DNA of 64,000 nt from Podospora pseudoanserina (lineage: Eukaryota; Ascomycota; Sordariomycetes; Sordariales; Podosporaceae), in contig NC_085921.1 of assembly GCF_035222485.1 (NCBI RefSeq), positions 806,001 through 870,000 on the forward strand, written 5' to 3'. The translations under genes were made by a program, and so were the position numbers. How positions within the stretch are numbered: position 1 is the stretch's first letter; each line of letters opens with the position of its first letter. The notes beneath the pieces were generated by a model that did no database searches, was not told the DNA's origin, and saw nothing but the letters and a program-made list of their open reading frames with translations. This document shows positions 36,201-45,112 of this stretch, one piece after another.

Positions 36201-36390
36201 ATCCACTAGAAGTGTAGATTCACGTATATATCGAACAAGTCGGCAAAAAATGCAATTGCCGGGGTACCTAGCCTGTATTTTACCAAGACATAATCACAAC
36301 GACATCACCCTTTCCAGATAGCTTGTTCATCGCATTCATCATCAAATTAGCATTATCTCACCCTCAACTAAACCACAACCTCACCCCCCC

Positions 36391-36417
36391 CACACACACA
36401 CACACACACACACACAC
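36391..36417. repeat. (CA)n microsatellite
   Basis: A perfect CA dinucleotide run of about 13 copies just downstream of the stop codon of the following minus-strand gene. Confidence 0.95.
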
Positions 36418-36428
36418 CAAGCAAAACT

Positions 36429-39011
36429 CTACAACCAATTCCTCCCCTCCTCCTCCCAAGGCCTCGTCGCCCGACTGTAATCATACCCAACCCTCCACTC
36501 ACTCACCAGCTCCTCCTCATCAACCCCACAATGACTCTGCCCATCCCTTCCCCTAAACCACCCCAGCCCATACCTCTTCCCCACCCCCTCCAGCCACCCC
36601 TCCATCTCCCTATTCCCAAACTTGGCCGTCCCCACAAAGTCATAAAGCATCTTGCTCTGGTGTATGTAAGCCAGCACACTCGCAATAGTATTCGGCTGCC
36701 TCGGCAAGAACACCCTCCTCCGTTTCAAATGGGTAACGACACTCAACACCCCCATATACAACAGAATCAACAGAGCAAGCGTGAAGCTTATCCAGAAAGA
36801 TGGAATTGTCTCCTGTCCGGCGTTGAGATCCGACGAGGTGGCGGCGGCTGTGGGGGCGGAGGAGATGAAAACACGGCCTTCGACTGTTGCTAGGGAGGTT
36901 ACCAGCACGGTGAGGATCTCTGTGAGGATTGTGCCGAAGCCGACGAAAAAGACTAGCCAGTGTTTGTTGATTAGGCCTCTGATGGCTACCCAGCCAAAGG
37001 GCATGGCGGTGTAATCGAGCGTTAGCGTCTTTGGGGGTGCGTGTCGTTGGGACAGGAGGTAGTATGGTTGCATGAGGCGGACGTCTGTCTCTAGTGCTCC
37101 CCAGGAGAGCTTGATGCACACGGCCAAGACGGTTATTAACCAGGGGGCGCGGTCGGTCAAGACTGTGGCGGGGGTGAAGAGGAATATGGGAATGAGGGCG
37201 ATGAAGGCGAAGATGCCGGATATCAAGGGGTATGCCCCGGCTGGGCGGAGCATCATGGGATGGGGGTTAGCAGAGAGGTGGTTTTTGGTGTATTTTTCCC
37301 GTTCTTGGATGGAAGGGGGGTTGGTGTCGTCTGGGGCGAGGGAGGAGTTGCGGAGGACGTAGCGATGATCTTTTAGTTTGCTGTGAATGTCTTGGTGGGT
37401 GGCTACGTCCATGTCTTTGAAGTCCATGAGGATGTGGCTGACTGTTGCCATGGCGGCGAGGCCAGCGATGCCTTTGACGTCGGCTAATAGGCCAGATCGG
37501 CGGGTTTGGAGCTGATAGAATAGGACGCACCCAAAGGCGGCGATGATGACGAGCAAGGTTGTCAAAAGACGGGACCAGACGTGGTGTATCAGGATGCTCT
37601 TTTCTATGTGAGGGCGGTCCAGACGAGTGTTGCGGTCAGGGGTTATGATCAAAGAGGCGGCTCCAAGGGCAGGAACCAATGTGTTGGCGAGCAAGCTGGC
37701 TGTTGACGACACAGCTACAGCATAGTGTTTGCAGTGGATGGCCCGAAATGGACGCAGCCAGACGAATTGTGTCAGATACTCGACGTTGATGGACTCGTCC
37801 GCCAGTGCTCCTCCTTCCTTGGATAGCTGATAGAACGGCTCAAGACGCATGACATCAAAGTTGGTAACCTGCCACATGACACCATATGTGACCGCAATGG
37901 CCATCGGTAGAAACTTGACAGCAAAGTACTGGGCGGTCGAGATATCGTTGGGTGATTGAAATTTGACCAGGGCGTCCTGGGCAGAGCTTCGGTAGAGGAT
38001 TTCCACGGATACGGCCATAACAATGGACACCACAATCAACCATATCAAGTACGGCCATCTCATGGAAAATGGCTTCCAGTTGGGCTGTGGATAAAAGACC
38101 TCTGTTTTGCTGGCGTTTGTTGGAAAGGTCGTCTGCCTCATGGCAAACTGTCCTGGCTCGTCCTCCACGTTCGGATCATGGCCACCAACCAGGCTGAGAT
38201 CAAATTTGGACTGAGGGCTGGTGTCCTCTGTCATGACCACCTCGATTACTTCTCCGCGTTTGTTGGCCTCATTCTGTGCCATTTTCTTCACTGTGTCAGT
38301 GTGAGATAGCCGCCTGCTGCGTCTCGAGACGGAGAATGTGCGGCTCGGGGGTCGTTCCGTCACGGGAGTTATTGCCAGCAAATAATCTTCCGTGATTGTC
38401 GCTTCCGCTTTGATGCCCTTCCCCAAGCCCCCCGTCAACTTCCCCTGTGCCTCTTGCTCCTGTATTGCTTTCCAGAACTCTTCATCGGCTTTTGTCGCAG
38501 GGCCCAGCGCGCTGCTAACATCGAACGTTGGTGCTCTAGAGACTCGCGGGCCGGGTGCTGGTGGTTCCTCGCCTCCCAACGGGGCAGCGGACTTCATCAA
38601 CCCAAGGTCAATACCGTCTTCCTCTTCCGGAATCGCATCGTGGCGTCGTTGTTGCTGTCTCTGGGCAAAACTGGGGCCGGCATTCCGAGATGGTGCTATG
38701 AGGGTGGGCGATGATACTGGCTCATATGCGCCGCCTCCATTGCCCATGAACGACGTCCATCCAGTTGAGGCTCCCCCATAAGTGTGGCCAACATCATCAG
38801 CAGAACCATAGGGTCGTTTCCCAAACTGTTGTCGTAGGCTGTCGTTGGACTGGAGTGACACCAAAGAAGGCCGTGGGGGGATTACAGCCCCTGTCTCGTC
38901 GCGGAAGTTGTCAAAGTCGGTAATGTCAGACACGGTAGATATCCTGCTGACAGAGCCTGAAGTGGCAGAACGGAGTGGAGGTCTTGGTCTCGGTGGGTAG
39001 GAAGGATCCAT
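36429..39011 (-). CDS. DUF3433 multi-spanning membrane protein
   Basis: Single exon of 860 residues. The first 300 residues are disordered and polar, starting MDPSYPPRPRPPLRS. Then two copies of the DUF3433 membrane module follow. The first begins near residue 312 (WKPFSMRWPYLIWLIVVSIV, with FLPMAIAVTYGVMWQ and a YRSSAQDALVKF loop). The second begins near 585 (RPAGAYPLISGIFAFIALIP, with LSWGALETDVRLMQPYYLLS). Each module ends in an aromatic-rich motif (LEPFYQLSKEG and MQPYYLLSQRHAP), typical of this fungal family. Function is unknown; plasma or organelle membrane location is inferred from about eight to ten helices. The coding strand turns from C-rich to G-rich near 36800, within the last 130 codons. 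Confidence 0.85.
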   Translation of the reverse strand: MDPSYPPRPRPPLRSATSGSVSRISTVSDITDFDNFRDETGAVIPPRPSLVSLQSNDSLRQQFGKRPYGSADDVGHTYGGASTGWTSFMGNGGGAYEPVSSPTLIAPSRNAGPSFAQRQQQRRHDAIPEEEDGIDLGLMKSAAPLGGEEPPAPGPRVSRAPTFDVSSALGPATKADEEFWKAIQEQEAQGKLTGGLGKGIKAEATITEDYLLAITPVTERPPSRTFSVSRRSRRLSHTDTVKKMAQNEANKRGEVIEVVMTEDTSPQSKFDLSLVGGHDPNVEDEPGQFAMRQTTFPTNASKTEVFYPQPNWKPFSMRWPYLIWLIVVSIVMAVSVEILYRSSAQDALVKFQSPNDISTAQYFAVKFLPMAIAVTYGVMWQVTNFDVMRLEPFYQLSKEGGALADESINVEYLTQFVWLRPFRAIHCKHYAVAVSSTASLLANTLVPALGAASLIITPDRNTRLDRPHIEKSILIHHVWSRLLTTLLVIIAAFGCVLFYQLQTRRSGLLADVKGIAGLAAMATVSHILMDFKDMDVATHQDIHSKLKDHRYVLRNSSLAPDDTNPPSIQEREKYTKNHLSANPHPMMLRPAGAYPLISGIFAFIALIPIFLFTPATVLTDRAPWLITVLAVCIKLSWGALETDVRLMQPYYLLSQRHAPPKTLTLDYTAMPFGWVAIRGLINKHWLVFFVGFGTILTEILTVLVTSLATVEGRVFISSAPTAAATSSDLNAGQETIPSFWISFTLALLILLYMGVLSVVTHLKRRRVFLPRQPNTIASVLAYIHQSKMLYDFVGTAKFGNREMEGWLEGVGKRYGLGWFRGRDGQSHCGVDEEELVSEWRVGYDYSRATRPWEEEGRNWL

Positions 39012-40855
39012 TGCCAGGTATCATGACATGGTAGTCAACCCAGATCCGGAGAGAAAAGGAACAAATAACGAAACAAAGACGACAAGACAGAGGCAACCTG
39101 TCGGGATTTGGCAGTTAGGTGACGACAACAAGGCTCTAGTGACGAGGGGAAAGCCAATATGCAGGCCTGGGCGCTTGTAAATCTAGGTACCAGTGCGGCT
39201 GAGGTCAAGATGGTGTTTGAGTGGTCCAAGTGGTGCCTGGGACCCCAGTCTTGGGGACGAAAAGAGCCACAAGAGAACGACAAGCCAAAGGGGGTCTCGG
39301 TCGGGAGGCCGATAGGGCTGAAGGTTGATGGGCTGTGGCGATTGAGGGACGGGTGATCTCTTGGCCGAGCGGTTGTCCTTGATAGCTCTCCTGGAGCCTC
39401 ATCTCACGTCGACACCAGATCTTTTGTCGGAAAGAGAATATGGAGAGGGCGCATGGCTTCCAGAAAGGGCATATATTCCCCATGTGAAGGCCCCCGCATA
39501 GGGTGAGCACGAATTCTTGATTCCAGAGCCATGGTGGGGGAGATGTTGCAGATTGCTGACCCCAAGCGCGATGTTCTGTTGCATTGGGGTCTAAGCTTAG
39601 CAACCCTGGGGGCCAAGAGATGCCACAGCGCCCTTCAGCGGGCCTAGGTGTGTCAACTTTCCATCACGATCATCATGCCCCTCTCCTGCCATCCATAAGC
39701 AACGTTCACATACACCGTTTGGCTTGGTGAACAAGAGTTCGTCTCATCAACGGTCTGCAACCTTTCAATCGTTCCGACGTCACCAAACTTGAAAAATGCT
39801 GCCGGCGGCCTATTAATAGCCAATCAAGTTGAGGTTGCAGTTGAGGTCACCGGTCCCCTCCCAGCTGCTCGGCATCCAGTGAACCTTCAACTGTCACCAT
39901 CGGCAATCCTCGCCACACAGCGCAACGCGATAAATAGACGGACCTGCAGCAACAGAGTCGACTACTGCAGCCCCTCCGCTGAACTACGCAACACAGCGTT
40001 AGCCATGGGATGGCAGCAACAAGTGTATCAGGTCGAAGCCCCCTTTGCCGCTCGGCTGGGGCCTCCCGAGCTTAAATCTCACGCCAGCATGACAGAGCCT
40101 CGCCATCTCACCGTCGGGATCCTCCCCCGCTGACCACGGTCTTGTTCAGATGACTGGCCACCCACCATTCGTCCCGATCTGGATACCCAGATGCCAATTA
40201 TCACCGTTCCACGCCGCAGTATTGCTGACGGCATCACACCCAACCCCGTTGTCATTTTTTTTCTTCCAGTGGGTGGTGTCCACAATCACTTTGATAAATG
40301 GCACGTTATACGACACTTTTCTTGTGTTTGCTGCCTACCATCACCCCGCTGTTGCTGATGGTGGAAGCTTGAACAGATTGGCCTGCTCATGTCTTGTGCC
40401 TCATGACTGATGACCAGTAGCAAAGATCCAAATATCCAGATATCCAAATATCCAGCTGGTTAACCGTTCTTCAAAAGAACCTGTACCAGAATATCTATGG
40501 AGATCTCTCCTCTGCCAAATTCGGCCGAATCCTGCCTCTGTTACAGGTGACATTTGCCAGAATGCGCTCCCGTCCAGCGATGCGTTCAGCCCACCTATGG
40601 TATTGCGATGGGGGCCGCGAAGTCAATGCATTATTCTTCAAAGCTGGGAAGTGGCGCCGGCTATGTCAGCTCCTTGATGTGATGTCTTGACGGGCGTCCT
40701 TGACATCCTAATAGAAGCTCAATATTCCAAACATCCACATCTTTGCTGTATCGCTCACTGACCTTACACCATCACCATCTGTTCAACGCCATAATCTCTT
40801 TTCCACACCACCTACCTGACTCCATCTAGCAAGAAGACTTGTCCATTTTACTAAA
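39012..40855. other. Intergenic divergent promoter region, no gene seen
   Basis: 1.8 kb between divergent genes. Short overlapping frames only. A run of ATATCCA-like units lies near 40430-40460. Confidence 0.5.
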
Positions 40856-41911
40856 ATGGTCGCCTCCTTCGTCTGGACCGCAGAAGAGGCCAAATACCTC
40901 AAAGCCGTCCTCCGCTGGCAAGACGCCCCCTCCTCAGACGACGACGCCACCGCTACCAGACCAATACAACCCAGAAGGAGACCACCCCCTCCCCCACAGG
41001 CAACTATCCAACTTCCTTCCCAAAACCGCAGGCAACCCCAAGAAAAAGAAGACCACCCACCATCAGGTGAACTCCGCGTGTTGGTCCTTGGGGCGAAAGG
41101 AGCAGGGAAATCCTCTCTTTTGAGCAGAGTACGCCCCCTTTCTCACCTATCCCCTCCCATCTGTTCGCTATCTAATACAGACTTGAAGTTTTCGCAAGGC
41201 ACATTCCCTCCCGCCACCCAACCCACAGCAGCAACAACAACAACGTCACCATCAGGGGAGTCCCACTCAGGAAGCTGCCGACATCCCATCTTTCTCCTCC
41301 CCTCCACAACGGGGGACAGCAAAAAAAAGAAATACATCATCGACGCGCTAGAATTCCCTTCCAATCAGTCATCTTCGAACCCATTGCTGGAGCAAGCACT
41401 GGCCATCACCGAGGCGGCGGTTGTGGTCTATGACACGGCAAGCGCCGATTCTTTCAGGTTGGCGAAAGGGGTGGTGGAATTCATCTTGGAGCATTTCGAC
41501 CCACTCACACCATCCCCCAACAATAGCGCCAACAGGAGGGTTTATCCAGTGGTGCTGGTGGGGAATAAATTTGACAATGACAAGGAGAGAGAGGTTAGCG
41601 AGGATGAGGGGAGAGAGGCGGCCGGGAAGATGGGGGTTAGATGTATGATGGGGGTTAGTGCCAGGACGGGAGAAGGGGTACAAGGGGTGTTTGAGACTAT
41701 CGGGGCGGAGGTTCTAGCTGCGAAGAGGGCAACAACTACGGCTAGGGAGGTGGGGAGGGAAATGGTTCAGGGTGGTGGGTATGAGAAGGCGGGCAACAGG
41801 CCCCAACTTGTGAGGCAAGGAGGGAGTGCAGGCGGGAGTAAAAAGAAAGGGGGTCTACTGAGAAGGATGTTCTGGGGGAGGAAACTCCACACGCGACAGG
41901 GGGTTGCTTGA
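40856..41911 (+). CDS. Divergent Ras-like small GTPase-domain protein
   Basis: Exon 40856-41128 plus 41189-41911 give 331 residues. The G1/P-loop GAKGAGKSSLL (about 79-89) continues after the splice as RFSQGTF, as in Rab/Ras proteins. G4 VGNKFD is near 215 and a G5-like SARTG near 245. G3 is not canonical: where DTAGQE is expected the protein reads IIDALEFPSNQ, and about 30 Thr/Ser-rich residues are inserted after the P-loop. There is no CAAX box; the tail is basic (KKKGGLLRRMFWGRK) and could bind membrane. An N-terminal extension with a polyproline stretch precedes the domain. Nucleotide binding is likely and hydrolysis uncertain. The 60-bp intron uses GTACGC...TTGAAG; the nearer ACAG acceptor would hit a stop. 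Confidence 0.72.
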   Translation: MVASFVWTAEEAKYLKAVLRWQDAPSSDDDATATRPIQPRRRPPPPPQATIQLPSQNRRQPQEKEDHPPSGELRVLVLGAKGAGKSSLLSRVRPLSHLSPPICSLSNTDLKFSQGTFPPATQPTAATTTTSPSGESHSGSCRHPIFLLPSTTGDSKKKKYIIDALEFPSNQSSSNPLLEQALAITEAAVVVYDTASADSFRLAKGVVEFILEHFDPLTPSPNNSANRRVYPVVLVGNKFDNDKEREVSEDEGREAAGKMGVRCMMGVSARTGEGVQGVFETIGAEVLAAKRATTTAREVGREMVQGGGYEKAGNRPQLVRQGGSAGGSKKKGGLLRRMFWGRKLHTRQGVA

Positions 41912-42688
41912 TTTCGATGAATATCTGGCTGTAGAATGCCGAAGAAAGTGTCCAAGTGGTGTAAGTAGTGCAAGCGAGTGCCAGCAGCATCAAGAGTTCC
42001 AACACAAGCGCAAGTCTTCACACAAAATGATGTCAGAAATGTATTGAACTAACCCAACCAACCCATCCCTAGTCCATTCCACGAGAAAAGAAAGCCACAA
42101 ACCATAACAAGCAAAAAGAAAACATCATCTCCCTCCTTCTCTCCTCCCCAGTCCAGCTGTATGACTCAGTTCACCCCTCCCCCCCCCCGTGTTTTGATAC
42201 CCCGTGCCCTTCTCGTTCCCCTATAAACGCCAGGGCGCAGGTCTCTCTCATATGCGAGCGTTAACAAAGCACGCGAAGATGGGTATGATACAAAACAGAC
42301 CCTTGTCAGGAGATCTGCCTCTTCTTCCACAAAATCGAACATGAAAGTAGAAATTATACGTCTCCATCTTCTTCTTCTTCTTCTTCCTCTCCTCCCGGTT
42401 CATCTTTCCGAGTAACTAACTGACGCCTTTTCATGCATCCCTGGTAGAAAAAACAACAAAAAAAAGTGACGTGTGGTCGGATAGTGCGCTCGTGTATCCA
42501 ACACGGCAAGTTGGTCGAGAAGTAGTAGGGTATCATGGATCTGTTCCATTCTTGGTCTCAGTGCGGGCCTCGGGCTGCTGTGCCCATCCCTTATATATTG
42601 ACCGCTTGCTCGGTTGCGATCGGAAACCGCCAAAAACAAAAACTCCTATCCCAGGTCATGAATGTGCAAAAGCAAAAAGGCCTCCTTT
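41912..42688. other. Intergenic between convergent genes
   Basis: Two 3' UTRs, with C-rich tracts near 42175 and a short TTC repeat near 42365. No gene seen. Confidence 0.5.
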
Positions 42689-45112
42689 TTAGTCGTAGCC
42701 GGCACCGCGTTGCCAAGGACTTGGGCTGTTGAATGTTAGCAAAGTTTCATCGGTTCTCCACCCAGAGATAACATACCTAGCGTTGTTTTGTTGCCGGAAG
42801 GCGCCCGGACCTGGGCTGTTGTTCTGGTTTCGATAGGGCGGAGAGCCATCAAACGGACTGGGCGCCCGCATCGACCCGTTGTCTTGGTACCTCGGCGGGC
42901 TGCGAGGTCCGTCGGCGGGGAAGAATGGCATCGACGGATTGGCTGGAGATTGGGGGCGGTTGCCGTAGCCCTGGTTGTTGTAGTTCGACTGGGCGCCAAA
43001 GCTCTGGTTGGAGTGAGCGCCAAAGCTGTTGTTGGAGTGAGCACCAAAGCTCTGGTTAGAGTGAGCAGAAGGCACGCCGAGCCTCTCGGTCTGGCGCCGG
43101 AGCGAGTCCGATGTAATAGATTCGGCGTCATCGTCCAGGTCCATGCCTTTGTTGAAACCCTCCTTGCCGCCGCGAGCGGTGGCCGCGAGCGCGTCCAGCT
43201 CGGTAGTCGTCGTGAGGTGCGTCTGAGACTTCATGAACGAGGTTCTGTCATCGGCCATGTAGGTGTAACGGCCATCCGGGTTGTCGCGGAAGATGACAAT
43301 GACAGTGGTGACAATGAGCATCAACAGCAAAACCAGCGCAAAGGAAGCATTAGCAATCCACAACACGACGCCCACAACGCCAGTGACGAGTCTGGGCTGG
43401 TTAAAGACCTCGGTGAAGATCATCAAAAAGATCGAGTTGACAAAGTTGATGGCGCAGATGGCAATGTTGAAAGAGTTGGTGCTCTTGTCCATCCATGGGC
43501 GAAGAACGCTGGCGGCAATCAGGGCGCCGGCTTCAATGATAAGAAAACCCACGGCCTGAACGGTTCCCGAGTGCTGCGCAAAGGCGATGAACATGGCCTT
43601 GAGTCCCAAGTAGCCAAGGTAGGGCAGGATGAAGTAGTAGGCGGAGGCTCTGAACTGCACGTAGAGGAAGCCCCACTTGTTAAGTGCCTGGGGGTCCGAG
43701 AAGAGGATATAGGCCGGGTTGTTGTGCATGACGATGGAGCGGCGGGCAATCATAATCACCTTGAAGGCGGCCCAGCAGAGCGTGGTCGTCATTCCGATCA
43801 GGAAAAAGACAGCCAGGACCATCAGGGCAGCCGAATCGTTCTGGGTGAACTCCCACAAGCACATGATGGCCATGGACGGGAACCCGATGAGGGTAAGACG
43901 GAACAAGATGCCCTTGAGGACCGTGAGCCAGCCGTTGCGGAAGTCGAGGAACTTGTCGCTGTCCATCATCTTGTTCTTGACGGCCATCTCGCAGGCACCC
44001 TTGAAAGCGGCCACGGCCAGACTGACAAAAATGACCATCAAGCAGAAGAAGGCCACGCAAGTCATGAAAACGTTGGTCGACTCGATGCCTGCGCGGAAGG
44101 CCACACGCTGGATCCCGTACACGATGTAACTGCCGGAGCTGGTCTCGATATTGGCGCGACGCATGAGGTCCCGCTTCATGGCTTGCCCGAGAGGCTCAGC
44201 GATGCTCCTCGGCATCATGGCCACAGAGCGCTTCGCGAGGCTCATACCAGCTTCGATAAAATCCAGAGATCGCTTCTCAACTTGCACGGAAACGGTCGTA
44301 AGCGAGTCGAAGATGGTGGCCGGAGTACCACCAGTGGCGCGCTGGTACCAGGTAAAGATGTCCTGCATGAACTCGAGACGAATGATTCCCATGCTCCACT
44401 GGAAATCCTGGGTCCACGACATGACAACAGGCGGCAGAGGCACACCAGTGAGACCAAGCATGGCCTGGGCCTGGAAGTAACCAAAGAGCGAGAGGGCGTT
44501 GGCAGCGACGTGGGAAGCGGCATTGTAGTGGCCGAGACCGGACATGATAGCCGACGATGTGAGAGCCAAACCAGCGACAATGGCAGTAGCCCACTTGACA
44601 CCAAGCAAATCCACCGTCTTTCCGTTGGAAATATCAGCCTCCACGCAAGCAACAGCGTTTCCTGCCTCGGGACCATCCGTCATGGTAAAAATCACCTTTA
44701 CGGTGGCGTCGAGATCGGGGAAGTTGTAGGCGATTCCAGGTACTTGTTCCAGGGCGTCACCGGTAACGGGAAGGTTGAAGTTGAGAGGAATCTTGCCTGC
44801 TGTCATGGGACAGAGACCAGCCAGACCCATATCGCATGGGCTGACTTTTTGCTTGATGATGGGGAAACCATAGGCCGAGACCTCGACATCGAAAGTGACG
44901 TTGCCCTGGACTGACGAGACAGCTACAATGTCGACGTTGGCTGTTTTGTTATTTGGTGTGAAGACGACCTTGAACAAGCTGGCGCTGAACAGCGAGTTTT
45001 CCTGACAAGAGTTGAGCGAGTTCGACTGGAGAATCGGCTCTGCCATTGCTGGTGCGACGAGCGCCGCGAGCGACGCGAAGGCCGCAACGGGCCGTGTTAA
45101 AGATAACCTCAT
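42689..45112 (-). CDS. FLC/TRP-like membrane protein (ML-like domain plus TRP helices)
   Basis: Exons 45112-42777 and 42725-42689 give 790 residues. A signal peptide (residues 1-25, ending APAMAE) precedes a secreted ML-like domain (about 28-165) with paired cysteines (SCQENSLF, SPCDMGLAGLCP, VACVEADI). Then follow about ten hydrophobic helices of the fungal TRP family, including GVKWATAIVAGLALTSSAIM and FMTCVAFFCLMVIFVSLAVA. Yeast members (Flc1-3) are ER/plasma-membrane proteins linked to flavin carriage, calcium and cell wall upkeep. The cytosolic tail has tandem HSN(Q/N)SFGA repeats. It ends SPSPWQRGAGYD, the usual family end, reached only after splicing a 51-bp in-frame intron (42726-42776); unspliced RNA would insert 17 residues. 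An in-frame TTG lies 12 bp upstream of the chosen ATG. Confidence 0.9.
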   Translation of the reverse strand: MRLSLTRPVAAFASLAALVAPAMAEPILQSNSLNSCQENSLFSASLFKVVFTPNNKTANVDIVAVSSVQGNVTFDVEVSAYGFPIIKQKVSPCDMGLAGLCPMTAGKIPLNFNLPVTGDALEQVPGIAYNFPDLDATVKVIFTMTDGPEAGNAVACVEADISNGKTVDLLGVKWATAIVAGLALTSSAIMSGLGHYNAASHVAANALSLFGYFQAQAMLGLTGVPLPPVVMSWTQDFQWSMGIIRLEFMQDIFTWYQRATGGTPATIFDSLTTVSVQVEKRSLDFIEAGMSLAKRSVAMMPRSIAEPLGQAMKRDLMRRANIETSSGSYIVYGIQRVAFRAGIESTNVFMTCVAFFCLMVIFVSLAVAAFKGACEMAVKNKMMDSDKFLDFRNGWLTVLKGILFRLTLIGFPSMAIMCLWEFTQNDSAALMVLAVFFLIGMTTTLCWAAFKVIMIARRSIVMHNNPAYILFSDPQALNKWGFLYVQFRASAYYFILPYLGYLGLKAMFIAFAQHSGTVQAVGFLIIEAGALIAASVLRPWMDKSTNSFNIAICAINFVNSIFLMIFTEVFNQPRLVTGVVGVVLWIANASFALVLLLMLIVTTVIVIFRDNPDGRYTYMADDRTSFMKSQTHLTTTTELDALAATARGGKEGFNKGMDLDDDAESITSDSLRRQTERLGVPSAHSNQSFGAHSNNSFGAHSNQSFGAQSNYNNQGYGNRPQSPANPSMPFFPADGPRSPPRYQDNGSMRAPSPFDGSPPYRNQNNSPGPGAFRQQNNARYVISGWRTDETLLTFNSPSPWQRGAGYD

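Larger units (their letters stand above)
34886..36428. other. Intergenic with an AT-rich island
   Basis: About 1.5 kb. The first 600 bp hold the promoter of the SUR7/PalI gene. From about 35500 the DNA is AT-richer and carries diverged copies of the short repeat seen near 5.5 kb. No gene seen. Confidence 0.5.

Noticed and set aside
42788-44914. 708-codon plus-strand open frame
   Set aside because: Exactly antisense to the FLC-like gene, which has clear domains; the frame is a by-product of its codon use.
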